Assembly: GCA_964401885.1 (NCBI GenBank)
Contig: CAYOAC010000006.1
Location: forward strand, 1-34,992
Direction: 5' to 3'
Origin: JAULZV01 sp964401885
GTDB lineage: Bacteria > Patescibacteriota > Minisyncoccia > Phycocordibacterales > JAACPR01
DNA length: 34,992 nt
Shown here: one piece after another, positions 1 through 7,555 of the stretch
Layout: each line of letters starts with the position of its first letter
Position numbering within the stretch: position 1 is the first letter of the stretch
Notes under the pieces: generated by a model
Databases searched by the model: none
What the model was told of the DNA's origin: nothing
What the model saw: only the letters and a program-made list of their open reading frames with translations
Program-made: the position numbers and the translations under genes

Positions 1-62
1 TATAGTCATTAGTTGCTAATCTATCAAAAGGGCCATATGTGTGTACACATTACCTATATCTA

Positions 63-90
63 TTGACTTTTTTATATATTATGGTATCAT
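63..90 (+). promoter_or_regulatory. Promoter of the first hypothetical gene
   Basis: A -35 hexamer TTGACT (63-68) and a -10 hexamer TATCAT (85-90) are 16 bp apart, predicting a start near 97 and a leader of about 15 nt before the ATG at 112. The promoter in front of the hypothetical gene ending at 12438 is very similar (TTGACT, 17 bp, TATCAT). Confidence 0.6.
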
Positions 91-111
91 TTCTAACGGA
101 CGACTTTGACG

Positions 112-678
112 ATGAACGTCATTGCGTACCTCCAAAATCGAAAACTAGAACCGAAAATAATGAACCACAGATTCTACCTCAAAGACGAAGGCAAAGGATT
201 GATTGAAGTGACCCCGCGTCTCCCGGATATGTTTATGGGTCTCTATGTGAAGCAAGATGGTTTCGGCCATTTTGTGGAAATGAACATTGACTCTCTCACT
301 GCCGGAAGACCTGAAATCGCAAAATACTCCAAGAATATTAGTGCCAAAGGAAAGATCACTTTTTATCCCAGAAACGAGAGGACTCCAGGCATTTATTGCT
401 TCGGTAGCTCCAAACTTACTCTTTCTGCAACACAGGCAGTATCGAGTGGAGGTGCTCATTCAACAATTACTTCCTACTTCCAAGACTACACCTGCGAAGG
501 TATTGACTTCCTTGAAGTTCAATACTTGATCAGGAGAGTGATGGAGGGTTCGATTCTGCCCCGAGAAGCACACAACAAACCTCAGGTCAAACCTCTTCCA
601 ATTCAGTTTCGCGACTGGATCATGATGGGTTGGAGACTTGTGCGACGGGACTTGTTCCGTTGCAAAGGGGTTTACTGA
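112..678 (+). CDS. Hypothetical protein, less AT-rich than its neighbours
   Basis: I do not recognise this protein of about 188 residues. It is soluble, with no signal peptide or membrane segment, and has a mixed alpha/beta-looking composition with a basic C-terminal tail (WRLVRRDLFRCKG). The reading frame could start at TTG 106, but ATG 112 lies at the right distance from the promoter at 63-90. No strong ribosome-binding site is visible. The gene is a single unit with its own promoter and a strong terminator at 698-731. It uses clearly more G/C-ending codons than priA downstream, as do several other small stand-alone genes in this window. That may mean a different expression class or recent acquisition. 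No function can be assigned. Confidence 0.75.
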   Translation: MNVIAYLQNRKLEPKIMNHRFYLKDEGKGLIEVTPRLPDMFMGLYVKQDGFGHFVEMNIDSLTAGRPEIAKYSKNISAKGKITFYPRNERTPGIYCFGSSKLTLSATQAVSSGGAHSTITSYFQDYTCEGIDFLEVQYLIRRVMEGSILPREAHNKPQVKPLPIQFRDWIMMGWRLVRRDLFRCKGVY

Positions 679-697
679 TCTCTCATGTTTCTTTCGT

Positions 698-731
698 GCC
701 CCGCAAACCGCCAGGTTTGCGGGGCTTTTTT
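698..731 (+). terminator. Rho-independent terminator after the first gene
   Basis: A perfect 12-bp stem (698-709 with 714-725) closes a GCCA loop and is followed by six T. It lies 20 nt after the stop codon and separates this gene from priA. Confidence 0.9.
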
Positions 732-760
732 ATTTATTCCTTTATATTTATGCTCAAAAA

Positions 761-769
761 TGGTAAAAC
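761..769 (+). promoter_or_regulatory. Extended -10 element of priA operon, leaderless type
   Basis: TGG-TAAAAC ends 6 nt before the priA ATG at 776. The hexamer is weak, but the TGn extension and the 6-nt spacing match many other genes in this window and predict transcription starting at the ATG itself. Confidence 0.4.
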
Positions 770-775
770 AGAGAT

Positions 776-2674
776 ATGAATACTTTACAGGTTGTACCTT
801 TCAAAAAAGGTTTCCGAACTGAATATCTCACTTATTTTACGACCAAAGATGTTTCCATTGGAAACATTGTAACTTTTGAAATTAAAAGTAAAACATATCA
901 AGGCTTTGTGATTGATGTTCAGTCAGTACAAACAAATAAATCAGATATTAAACAAGCTGATTTTACATTAAAAAAAATAAAATCTGTTTACAAAGAAACA
1001 ATTTTTAATACTGCAATAGTTCAAACACTTAAAGATGCAAAAGAATTTTATGCAACTTCAATTGGAGAATTAAGCATGAATGTAATTCCTCAATTTGTTT
1101 TAAAAGATATTAATACTTTTAAAATACCTCATACGGATACTGTCGCAATAAAAGACTCTACCGAACAATACGCAATTCAAGAACCTGATAAAGAAAGATA
1201 CTCAAGCTATAAAAGACTAATACGTGAAGAGTTTGCTAAAAAGAGATCTGTCTTGATTGTTTGCCCGACAATTGAAGATACAGAATATGCATTCAAAGAA
1301 TTATCAAAAGGAATTAAAGAATATTCATATATTTTTGCTAGCCACATTAAAAAAAGTGAACTGACAAAATCTTGGAATGAAGCAATCAAAAATGAAAAAC
1401 CGATACTAGTAGTTTCAACGGGACATTTTGCTTTTATTCCATTATCCAAAATTGGCTCTGTTGTTGTTGAGAAAGAATCTTCTCGCTTATATAAAACTCA
1501 AAATAGTCCTTATATAGATTATAGGAAAATATTAGAGATATATGCAAAAAATCTTGGAGCAAGATATATAGTTGGTGATCTCATATTAAGAATTGACAAT
1601 CATTTAAAAATCGATCAATTCACTATGCATGAATATTCCCCTCTTAAATTTAGGTCTTTAACAACAGCAAGCTCTAAAGTTATTGAAATGGATTCTAAAA
1701 ACCATACACACGGAGATGAATTTTCTATTTTTTCAAAAGAAATGCATGAAATGATCTCAAGAGCGCACGAAGACAGTGAGCATGTTTTACTTCTTTGTTC
1801 GAGAAAAGGATTAGCTCCTTCGGTTATATGTATGGATTGTGGTAAAACTGTATCTTGCAATAATTGTGATTCCCCTATTGTTCTACACGGAAAAGATGCG
1901 ACACAAAAAGAAAATTATCTATTGTGTCATAGGTGTAATGAAAGAAGACATGCAGGAGAATTATGCAAACACTGTGGTGGTTGGAGATTAAAAACTCTTG
2001 GAATTGCAACAGAGACAATTGAACAGTATGTCCAAAAATATTTTCCAGAATCAGCTATTTTTGTTTTTAATAGTGACAGAGTTAAAACTCAAAAACTTGC
2101 CAAAAAAATGATAGAAGATTTTTATAATACTCCTGGATCAATTTTAATCGGAACCGAAATGGCTTTACTTTATGCACAAGAAGAAATAGAACACATAGGA
2201 ATTGTTTCTATTGATAGTATGTTTTCTATTCCAGATTTTAATATTCATGAAAGAATTCTTATAAATATTCTTAGAGCAAAAGCCTTGGCCTCTAAAACTT
2301 TTATATTACAAACCCGAAATTCAAAATCTCAAATTATAGAATATGCCAATACTGGAAATATCAAAGAATTTATAAAATCAGAAACAAAAGAAAGGAAAGA
2401 ATTTAATTATCCTCCGTTTTCTTTAATGATTAAATTAAGTCTTCAAGGAGGACCGGTTCAAATATTGGAAGAAGTAAGACACTTAAAAGAATATTTATCT
2501 GAATATGAAGTCTTCGATTATCCGATTTTAACACAAAGTAACAAGAATAAAGTCACATATGGACTTTTAATCAGAATAGCTGTAGCCAATTGGCCAGAAA
2601 AAAAATTAGTGGACAAATTAAGAGCTTTGCCGCAATATATAAAGGTAGTTATACAAACTGATAATATTTTTTAA
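776..2674 (+). CDS. priA: PriA-like primosomal protein N', ATPase motifs lost
   Basis: PriA restarts stalled replication forks: it binds fork DNA, unwinds the lagging strand and loads the replicative helicase. At 632 residues this protein has the usual domain order. An N-terminal DNA-binding part (about 1-110) is followed by the first helicase lobe, a zinc-binding insert with eight cysteines (C352, C355, C361, C364, C384, C387, C397, C400), the second lobe and a C-terminal domain containing NYPPFSLMIKLSLQG. The helicase motifs are degenerate. Where PriA has GVTGSGKT there is YAIQEPDKERYSS (about 132-144), the DEEH box reads VEKESS (231-236), and the QVAGRAGR motif is absent around 495-505. 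It is therefore probably a structural loader without ATPase activity. It heads priA-def-fmt, an arrangement common in bacteria, with def 4 nt downstream. Confidence 0.88.
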   Translation: MNTLQVVPFKKGFRTEYLTYFTTKDVSIGNIVTFEIKSKTYQGFVIDVQSVQTNKSDIKQADFTLKKIKSVYKETIFNTAIVQTLKDAKEFYATSIGELSMNVIPQFVLKDINTFKIPHTDTVAIKDSTEQYAIQEPDKERYSSYKRLIREEFAKKRSVLIVCPTIEDTEYAFKELSKGIKEYSYIFASHIKKSELTKSWNEAIKNEKPILVVSTGHFAFIPLSKIGSVVVEKESSRLYKTQNSPYIDYRKILEIYAKNLGARYIVGDLILRIDNHLKIDQFTMHEYSPLKFRSLTTASSKVIEMDSKNHTHGDEFSIFSKEMHEMISRAHEDSEHVLLLCSRKGLAPSVICMDCGKTVSCNNCDSPIVLHGKDATQKENYLLCHRCNERRHAGELCKHCGGWRLKTLGIATETIEQYVQKYFPESAIFVFNSDRVKTQKLAKKMIEDFYNTPGSILIGTEMALLYAQEEIEHIGIVSIDSMFSIPDFNIHERILINILRAKALASKTFILQTRNSKSQIIEYANTGNIKEFIKSETKERKEFNYPPFSLMIKLSLQGGPVQILEEVRHLKEYLSEYEVFDYPILTQSNKNKVTYGLLIRIAVANWPEKKLVDKLRALPQYIKVVIQTDNIF

Positions 2675-2678
2675 TTAT

Positions 2679-3167
2679 ATGAAAAAAATAGTTCAACAAG
2701 ATGATACAGTTTTAAGAAAAATAGCAAAACCTATTCCTATTTCTGATATCCAAAAACCAGAGACTCAAAAAATGATAAAAGAGATGTTTGAGTCGCTTGC
2801 AACCCAAAATGATGGTATTGCTTTGGCCGCACCACAAATAGCGTATTCAAAGAGAGCCTTTGTAATATCACCTAAAATCTTAGAATCAGAAATACAAGTT
2901 CCTCTTGTTTATATAAATCCAGAAATCACCAAAAGATCGAAAGATAAGAAGAACATGGAAGAAGGATGTCTTTCTTGTAGATGGTGGTATGGCAAAACCA
3001 AGAGATCAAGCAGAGTAACGATTCATGCTTTTGACGAATTTGGAAAAAAATTCATATTAGAGGCAAAAGGTTTAGTTGCTCAAATATTACAACATGAATT
3101 AGACCATCTTGAAGGTATACTATTTGTTGACCATGCCAAAAACCTAAAAGAAACTGACCCTGAATAA
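2679..3167 (+). CDS. def: Peptide deformylase
   Basis: This enzyme removes the formyl group from the N-terminal methionine of new proteins at the ribosome exit. All three family motifs are visible in 162 residues: GIALAAPQ (46-53, with Ala where most have Gly), EEGCLSC (94-100) with metal ligand C97, and HELDH (139-143) giving ligands H139 and H143 and catalytic E140. Length is normal for the family. The gene starts 4 nt after priA and its stop is directly followed by the fmt start, so the three genes are surely one operon. Def removes the formyl group that Fmt adds, so the pairing is functional. Confidence 0.96.
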   Translation: MKKIVQQDDTVLRKIAKPIPISDIQKPETQKMIKEMFESLATQNDGIALAAPQIAYSKRAFVISPKILESEIQVPLVYINPEITKRSKDKKNMEEGCLSCRWWYGKTKRSSRVTIHAFDEFGKKFILEAKGLVAQILQHELDHLEGILFVDHAKNLKETDPE

Positions 3168-3168
3168 T

Positions 3169-4029
3169 ATGTCTTATAATTTTATTTTTTTTGGAAGTGA
3201 TGAATTCAGTATTATAGTTTTAAAAAAACTTATTGATTCAAATTACAGACCAACACTTTGTATAACACAGCCAGATAAACCAAAAGGAAGAAAATTAATT
3301 TTAACCCCAACACCACTTAAAGAATTCTGTATTGAGAATAATATAAAAGTTATTGAACCCGAAATATTATCTGCGGAGCAAATTAATTCGAATATAACAA
3401 ATAATTCCATTGATTTTTTTGTCATAGCATCTTATGGAAAAATTATTTCCCAAGAAGTACTAGATATTCCCAAAGAAGGTTGTTTAAATGTTCACCCTTC
3501 TTTATTACCACAATATAGAGGAGCATCTCCAATAGAAACCTCCATCCTAAACGACACAAAAAATACAGGAGTAACAATAATGTTAATGGATGCAAAAATG
3601 GATCATGGTCCGATATTATTACAAAAAGAACACACCTTCGAAAAATGGCCTACAAGTAAAAAAGAAGTTCATGATTTTCTTGCAAATCTTGGAGGAGAAA
3701 TGTTAGTTGAGACAATTAAACCTTTCATGGAAAAACAAATTCAATCTCGAGAACAAGATCATTCAAAAGCCACTTTTACCAAAATGATTAAGAAAGAAAA
3801 TGGACAGATAGATATTTCAGACAAAGATTACAAAACTTATTTAAAGTATGTTGCATTTACACCTTGGCCAGGAATATTCTTTTTCATAAATAAACAAGAC
3901 AAACAAATTAGAGTAAAAATTGAATCTGCCCATTTTGATAATACTGAGGGTTTTATAATTGACAATGTTATACCAGAAGGAAAAAATCTAATGAGTTGGG
4001 AGAGTTTTAAAAATGGATATTTAAAATAG
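3169..4029 (+). CDS. fmt: Methionyl-tRNA formyltransferase
   Basis: Fmt transfers a formyl group from 10-formyl-tetrahydrofolate to methionyl-initiator tRNA. The N-terminal Rossmann domain shows FFGSDEFS, TQPDKPKGR and the catalytic block GCLNVHPSLLPQYRGASP. Its N107 and H109, together with D145 in DAKMDHGPIL, form the Asn-His-Asp triad. The C-terminal domain is short (total 286 residues; many homologues are about 310), but it ends in the usual PEGK...F.NGYL pattern, so the gene is not visibly truncated. It begins one base after def, is the last gene of the operon and is followed by the two-way terminator at 4039-4067. Confidence 0.95.
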   Translation: MSYNFIFFGSDEFSIIVLKKLIDSNYRPTLCITQPDKPKGRKLILTPTPLKEFCIENNIKVIEPEILSAEQINSNITNNSIDFFVIASYGKIISQEVLDIPKEGCLNVHPSLLPQYRGASPIETSILNDTKNTGVTIMLMDAKMDHGPILLQKEHTFEKWPTSKKEVHDFLANLGGEMLVETIKPFMEKQIQSREQDHSKATFTKMIKKENGQIDISDKDYKTYLKYVAFTPWPGIFFFINKQDKQIRVKIESAHFDNTEGFIIDNVIPEGKNLMSWESFKNGYLK

Positions 4030-4038
4030 ATTATAAAT

Positions 4039-4067
4039 AAAAGGCGCGGCCTTCGGCCGCGCCTTTT
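4039..4067. terminator. Two-way terminator between fmt and the cyclophilin gene
   Basis: A GC-rich 13-bp stem capped by GGCC-TTC-GGCC has A-tracts on one side and T-tracts on the other, so it can end transcription from both converging operons. The same apical sequence is found in the two-way terminator at 34105-34139. Confidence 0.9.
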
Positions 4068-4080
4068 ATTAAAATCCTTA

Positions 4081-4695
4081 TTATTTAACCTCTACTTTTT
4101 CAATAATAACATCGTCCAAAGGCTTATCTGATTGATCTCTAGGAACTTTTGAAATATTCATAACGACATCCATTCCTGAAATCACCTTTCCAAATACAGC
4201 ATGTTTTTTATCTAAAAACACGTTATCAGCAGTATTAATAAAAAATTGACTACCATTTGTATTAGGACCCGCATTGGCCATTGATATTGTTCCTGTAACA
4301 TTACTCAAACCTTCCCCAAATTCATCTTCAAATTTATATCCGGGACCACCGGTTCCCCAATATGATTTTTTAGAAAGATCTTTTGATAATGGATCTCCTC
4401 CTTGAATCATAAAATCTTCTATAACCCTATGAAATCTTTGTCCGTCATAAAAACCAGATTGAACTAATTTTATAAAGTTCGTAACAGTCTTAGGTGCTTT
4501 TTCATTTTCAAGTTGAATTTCAAAAGTACCTTGATTGGTTGTAAAAACAACATTGTTAATATCTGAATATCCTCGGAACTCTGTTTGAGCCTGAACCTCA
4601 TCTCTTATGTCTTGTGATTTCATTACCATGTTATATAAAATTACTGAAAATAATACTCCACTTAAAACAGTTACTATATGCCAAAATTTAACCAT
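4081..4695 (-). CDS. Membrane-anchored cyclophilin-type peptidyl-prolyl isomerase
   Basis: Catalyses cis-trans isomerisation of Xaa-Pro bonds. An N-terminal hydrophobic segment (about residues 5-24) should anchor the protein outside the membrane. The cyclophilin domain (about 50-203) shows the hallmark blocks FHRVIEDFMIQGGDP, with the catalytic Arg, and GPNTNGSQFFI, then HAVFGKVISGMDVV. Length of 204 residues fits the small bacterial type plus the anchor. The start overlaps the end of the hpf gene by 8 bases, so the two are translated from one message. A role in folding exported proteins is inferred from the anchor. Confidence 0.93.
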   Translation of the reverse strand: MVKFWHIVTVLSGVLFSVILYNMVMKSQDIRDEVQAQTEFRGYSDINNVVFTTNQGTFEIQLENEKAPKTVTNFIKLVQSGFYDGQRFHRVIEDFMIQGGDPLSKDLSKKSYWGTGGPGYKFEDEFGEGLSNVTGTISMANAGPNTNGSQFFINTADNVFLDKKHAVFGKVISGMDVVMNISKVPRDQSDKPLDDVIIEKVEVK

Positions 4696-5056
4696 TATTT
4701 TTTCTTAAAATATTTTTAATTAATCTTGAACCTTTTTCATACATTTCAAATTTCTTTGTTTTCTTTTTTTTGATTTGTTCGTCTATCTGATCTCTTACAT
4801 TATCAATTGCAGTTCTAATATCATAATCGGTAGAATCGCCTCTAAACAACTTTCCCTTAACAGAAACATTGGCTTCAGCTCTATATACTTCACCTTTTTT
4901 ATGATGTTTTGATTGTTCAACTTCGACTTCAACCAAGATACTCTCCTCGTGTCCTATTTGTAAAAATTTTTCAACTGAAGAAATCTTGCTGTTAATATAC
5001 TCCGCTATTTCAGGAGTCATCTCAAAGTTTTTACTTTTGATATTTATATTGATCAT
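4688..5056 (-). CDS. hpf: Ribosome hibernation factor HPF/RaiA family
   Basis: The 122 residues have the sigma-54-modulation/HPF fold: MININIKSKNFEMTPEI at the N-terminus, a basic helix, the E-V-E-V strand and DIRTAIDNVRDQIDEQIKK near the end. Such proteins bind the decoding site of the 30S subunit and inactivate ribosomes in starvation. It is a short form without the C-terminal dimerisation domain of long HPF. A near-consensus promoter lies immediately upstream (TATAAT ending 9 or 4 nt before the ATG), implying a leaderless mRNA. The cyclophilin gene overlaps its 3' end by 8 bases. Confidence 0.92.
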   Translation of the reverse strand: MININIKSKNFEMTPEIAEYINSKISSVEKFLQIGHEESILVEVEVEQSKHHKKGEVYRAEANVSVKGKLFRGDSTDYDIRTAIDNVRDQIDEQIKKKKTKKFEMYEKGSRLIKNILRKNNG

Positions 5057-5060
5057 AACT

Positions 5061-5093
5061 ATTATATTATAACTCTATTAAATTTTTATTCAA
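5061..5093 (-). promoter_or_regulatory. Promoter of hpf, leaderless type
   Basis: On the minus strand, TTGAAT (5088-5093) is followed after 16 bp by TATAAT (5066-5071). A second TATAAT overlaps it at 5061-5066. The ATG at 5056 lies 9 nt from the first and 4 nt from the second, too close for a normal leader with a ribosome-binding site. Confidence 0.6.
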
Positions 5094-5108
5094 AAACTCA
5101 AAAAGACA

Positions 5109-5330
5109 CTATCCTTCAACATCAATTGATATAAGTTTTGATGGGCTATGATGACCTGATATTATCCTAACTGATTTGACTTTAAAATAATCTTTTAATA
5201 AAGAGCAGAGCTTTTGATTTGCCATATTTTGTTTTGCCTCTTCTTTAACCGAAACCTCATATTTTGAGTCATTTTTCTTAATCACTAAATCTTCTTTCTG
5301 TTTAGTTTTAATTCGAACATGAATATACAT
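5109..5330 (-). CDS. DUF167 (YggU/UPF0235) family protein
   Basis: A small protein of 73 residues with the DUF167 pattern: an initial strand MYIHVRIKTKQKE, then YEVSVKEEAKQNMANQKL, and the conserved end VRIISGHHSPSKLISID, which corresponds to the family's V.i.sG..Sr.K.v.i. The molecular function of this family is not established. The frame is open further upstream to 5366, inside engB, but the ATG at 5330 matches the usual family start. It lies 5 nt after the engB stop, so the two are probably co-transcribed. Confidence 0.8.
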   Translation of the reverse strand: MYIHVRIKTKQKEDLVIKKNDSKYEVSVKEEAKQNMANQKLCSLLKDYFKVKSVRIISGHHSPSKLISIDVEG

Positions 5331-5335
5331 GATAT

Positions 5336-5917
5336 TTAAGATAAATGTTTTTCTACGGCTTTCCAAAGCTGTTCTGTCCCCCTTTTTTCTTTTGCTGAAA
5401 ACATAATAATTTCTACAATACCGGCAACTTGAGCTCTTGTATTATTAAGGGTTTTTGATAATTCACTTTGATTTAATTTGTCCATTTTATTTAATAAAAC
5501 AATAATAGGACTTTGTGTACGATATAAAAATTCCAAAGTATCTATATCTAATTCACTCAAACCAACTTGTGCATCAACAACAACGACATGTACTCTTTTT
5601 ATGGCCTGAGTATCACAAATGAACCAGGTAATAAGATCGTCCAATTTTTGTCTTTGAGCTTTTGAACCACGAGCATATCCATAACCAGGAAGATCCAATA
5701 AATGAAAAGAATCATTAATGTTAAAAAGATTTATTTCAGTAGTTTTACCAGCAGCAGACGAAACCTTTGCAAAATTTTTATTATTTACAAGAGCATTCAA
5801 ACTTGAAGATTTACCCGCATTTGAACGACCATAAAAAGCAACTTGAGGCTTGTTCGGATCCCAAGAATCTCCACCTTTTACAATTCCTTTTACAAATAAT
5901 GCCTTTTTTATTTTCAT
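5336..5917 (-). CDS. engB: Ribosome biogenesis GTPase EngB/YsxC
   Basis: A TRAFAC GTPase needed for late 50S assembly. Motifs are G1 GRSNAGKSS, a G2 region with TTEINLF, G3 DLPGYGYA (a signature of this family) and G4 NKMDK, then a G5-like SAKEKRG. The frame is open to a TTG at 5947, but I prefer ATG 5917 because the family starts with MKIK-like sequence. There is also a TACACT -10 box 6 nt upstream with TTGCTT 17 bp further, predicting a start exactly at this ATG. The DUF167 gene follows after 5 nt. Confidence 0.94.
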   Translation of the reverse strand: MKIKKALFVKGIVKGGDSWDPNKPQVAFYGRSNAGKSSSLNALVNNKNFAKVSSAAGKTTEINLFNINDSFHLLDLPGYGYARGSKAQRQKLDDLITWFICDTQAIKRVHVVVVDAQVGLSELDIDTLEFLYRTQSPIIVLLNKMDKLNQSELSKTLNNTRAQVAGIVEIIMFSAKEKRGTEQLWKAVEKHLS

Positions 5918-5923
5918 AACGGT

Positions 5924-5952
5924 AGTGTATGAGAAAAAGCTATTCAAAGCAA
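5924..5952 (-). promoter_or_regulatory. Promoter of engB, leaderless type
   Basis: TTGCTT (5947-5952), 17 bp, TACACT (5924-5929), then 6 nt to the ATG at 5917. This decides the start codon of engB. Confidence 0.5.
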
Positions 5953-5963
5953 GATATAAATAA

Positions 5964-5994
5964 AAAAACCATTTGATATTATCTCTTGGTTTTT
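5964..5994 (-). terminator. Terminator-like hairpin with conserved loop (copy 1)
   Basis: Downstream of the 84-residue gene. Minus-strand 8-bp stem (5987-5994 with 5964-5971) ends in a U run. Its 15-nt loop is identical in 14 positions to that of the hairpin at 9609-9631, while the stems differ. Confidence 0.6.
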
Positions 5995-6003
5995 ATTTTT
6001 GAT

Positions 6004-6258
6004 TCAAATATAAAATTCCAATTCAACTTCATCAGGAATCTCTTTTATCCTGACAAATTCAGCTCGACGTCGAGCAAAAGCTACTGCCCCTCCATTTTCA
6101 ATGTAGTGAGTAATGAGCGGTGCAGGACCCCTTCTATAAAGTTCCCATTCATCGATTCCGTGTTCTATCATAGTTGCGCTTCTGTTAAGCGGACATGTGA
6201 CAGCATCCAAAACCTGAGCAAATTGATAACCTTTTAGATCAAAAAACTGGATAATCAT
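6004..6258 (-). CDS. Hypothetical protein, 84 residues
   Basis: I do not recognise this small soluble protein. It is rich in Arg/Glu in its second half (ARRRAEFVRIKEIPDEVELE) and has no membrane segment. Its start is well supported: a full AGGAGG lies 7 nt before the ATG, one of the few clear ribosome-binding sites in the window. It sits between two hairpin terminators (6323-6352 upstream, 5964-5994 downstream), so it is a single-gene unit. Base composition is less AT-rich than engB next to it. Confidence 0.7.
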   Translation of the reverse strand: MIIQFFDLKGYQFAQVLDAVTCPLNRSATMIEHGIDEWELYRRGPAPLITHYIENGGAVAFARRRAEFVRIKEIPDEVELEFYI

Positions 6259-6322
6259 AAAGAACCTCCTTTTTTGTTTTTTTAAATAATAACACTTTAA
6301 AAAAAATAAAATATATAAAAAA

Positions 6323-6352
6323 AGACCGTTAACTCATGATGAGAAACGGTCT
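6323..6352 (-). terminator. Terminator after the 105-residue gene
   Basis: Minus-strand 8-bp stem AGACCGTT/AACGGTCT (6345-6352 with 6323-6330) followed by seven U. The loop contains an inner CTCATGATGAG-type dyad. Confidence 0.85.
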
Positions 6353-6366
6353 CCCAAAGATAGAAT

Positions 6367-6684
6367 CTACACTTCTTCAGCAAAAAAATCACGAGCCCTC
6401 GAAAGCCAAGAGTCAAGACCTTGTTGGTTAGTTCCTATAACTTTGAATGTTCCAACATCAACACATAGAGATTGATGAGGAACAGTATCAACTTTTCCAC
6501 AGTCTTTAAGGATTATATCTCGAGGACCAGGAAAGCAATCCATTCTGGGTTGATCCAATGTTCGAATACCATATGAAGCCATAAATGGGTTCTCCGTAAT
6601 TTCGTGACCAGACTCATGAACATGATCCATCAAAGTGTCCAATAGACGACCGGATAAACAATTGGGGTAAATAAAGATGTACAT
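6367..6684 (-). CDS. Hypothetical protein, 105 residues
   Basis: Unrecognised soluble protein. It has three cysteines (LSGRL preceded by NC, MDCFPGPRD, LKDCGK), and the N-terminus MYIFIYPNCLSGR begins like a beta strand followed by a small-residue turn. No motif that I can name is present. It is a single-gene unit: a TTGACA/TAATGT promoter ends 9 nt before the ATG and its terminator lies at 6323-6352. Composition is less AT-rich than the core genes. Confidence 0.65.
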   Translation of the reverse strand: MYIFIYPNCLSGRLLDTLMDHVHESGHEITENPFMASYGIRTLDQPRMDCFPGPRDIILKDCGKVDTVPHQSLCVDVGTFKVIGTNQQGLDSWLSRARDFFAEEV

Positions 6685-6693
6685 ATCAAATTC

Positions 6694-6721
6694 ACATTAA
6701 CATTATTTTGTATTTTGTCAA
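6694..6721 (-). promoter_or_regulatory. Promoter of the 105-residue gene
   Basis: TTGACA (6716-6721), 16 bp, TAATGT (6694-6699), then 9 nt to the ATG at 6684, so a leader of only a few bases. Confidence 0.6.
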
Positions 6722-6727
6722 AAAATA

Positions 6728-6758
6728 AAAACCTCACATCAAACTGACGAAAGGTTTT
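6728..6758 (-). terminator. Weak terminator after the small membrane protein
   Basis: Minus-strand stem AAAACCT/AGGTTTT (6752-6758 with 6728-6734) with a 17-nt loop, followed by U-rich sequence. It lies 7 nt beyond the stop codon at 6765. Confidence 0.55.
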
Positions 6759-6764
6759 AAAAAA

Positions 6765-7055
6765 TCAAATCGGAAAAATTCTCCCAAACAGACGAGGCGC
6801 CTCGATAAACCACCTTGAAAAAACTTTGTAGTAAAGAAACAACAAGATAGGTACAGAGATCCAACCTGAAATTGGATAAAATCGGTAAAATGAAATTGCT
6901 GTCAAAATAATTATTCCGATAATTGAATAAATGATGAATTTTATATCACGCGTAATCCTGTATGACCCGAAAGAACATATTGGAAAAAGCAGAATTATCA
7001 GAAAGAAGTAAAATAAAATAAAGAAAATTTCTGTCTTTGCATTTTTTATCTTCAT
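6765..7055 (-). CDS. Small membrane protein, unknown
   Basis: The 96 residues contain three hydrophobic segments at about 10-29, 39-56 and 65-82, with basic loops between them. No family was recognised. A promoter lies upstream at 7108-7136 and a weak terminator just after the stop. No clear ribosome-binding site precedes the ATG at 7055. Confidence 0.55.
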   Translation of the reverse strand: MKIKNAKTEIFFILFYFFLIILLFPICSFGSYRITRDIKFIIYSIIGIIILTAISFYRFYPISGWISVPILLFLYYKVFSRWFIEAPRLFGRIFPI

Positions 7056-7107
7056 TGCGGTTAAATTAGTTGATTATTTTGAAATTATTAGATGTGCGAT
7101 ATCCTGT

Positions 7108-7136
7108 ACAATAAAATTTATTTATTTTTTTGTCAA
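7108..7136 (-). promoter_or_regulatory. Promoter of the small membrane protein
   Basis: TTGACA (7131-7136), 17 bp, TATTGT (7108-7113), giving a leader of about 45 nt before the ATG at 7055. Confidence 0.5.
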
Positions 7137-7149
7137 ATATATAAAAATA

Positions 7150-7174
7150 CCGCCAGATTTAAGTTTTCTGGCGG
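7150..7174 (-). terminator. Terminator after the Cys-rich small protein
   Basis: Minus-strand stem CCGCCAGA/TCTGGCGG (7167-7174 with 7150-7157), 9-nt loop, then AUUUUUAU. Strong stem, short U tract. Confidence 0.8.
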
Positions 7175-7198
7175 CACGCTAAGGTTAAAAAAGTGATT

Positions 7199-7471
7199 TC
7201 AATAAGGATTAGGATCATATGGCACCACCTCTTTCATGATTGTTGCATCATCTTCAAGTCCATATCTCTTAACCCGAGATCTTTCAACAAAGAATTGTTC
7301 CCAAAAAATTGAAAAAAGAACCTTCACTAAACACCAAGAACTATGACAACACTCTCTTGTTGTATTCATACTACCTAGTGACCTACCATCTTTCGAAGAA
7401 TAGGTAATTTGACTGCGGACATGACGTTTTGCAGGCCTTCCACACTTACAGCGAACTATTTGTGTTTCCAT
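7199..7471 (-). CDS. Small Cys-containing hypothetical protein
   Basis: Starting at ATG 7471 gives 90 residues, METQIVRCKCGRPAKRH onwards. The frame is open to 7540, but the promoter at 7512-7540 lies inside that extension, so the inner start is preferred. C-K-C-G near the N-terminus and E-C-C-H-S-S-W-C in the middle could bind a zinc ion (C-x-C plus C/H-C). The protein also has several basic patches. I cannot assign a family. It is a single-gene unit with its own terminator at 7150-7174. Confidence 0.6.
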   Translation of the reverse strand: METQIVRCKCGRPAKRHVRSQITYSSKDGRSLGSMNTTRECCHSSWCLVKVLFSIFWEQFFVERSRVKRYGLEDDATIMKEVVPYDPNPY

Positions 7472-7511
7472 CAAATTGAATGGTTTGTTGTTTATTCTAT
7501 AATTCAAATTA

Positions 7512-7540
7512 AAAATACTCTCATAAAAACAAATAGTCAA
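7512..7540 (-). promoter_or_regulatory. Promoter of the Cys-containing protein
   Basis: TTGACT (7535-7540), 17 bp, TATTTT (7512-7517). The predicted leader is about 35 nt and the start codon 7471 is favoured. Confidence 0.5.
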
Positions 7541-7555
7541 GCAATTAGAATATAT

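Noticed and set aside
1..62. TGTGTACACA palindrome at the left edge
   Set aside because: A 10-bp palindrome without a second copy or a clear position relative to the promoter is not meaningful.
3169..4029. Truncated fmt
   Set aside because: Shorter than many homologues but all catalytic residues and the normal C-terminal pattern are present.
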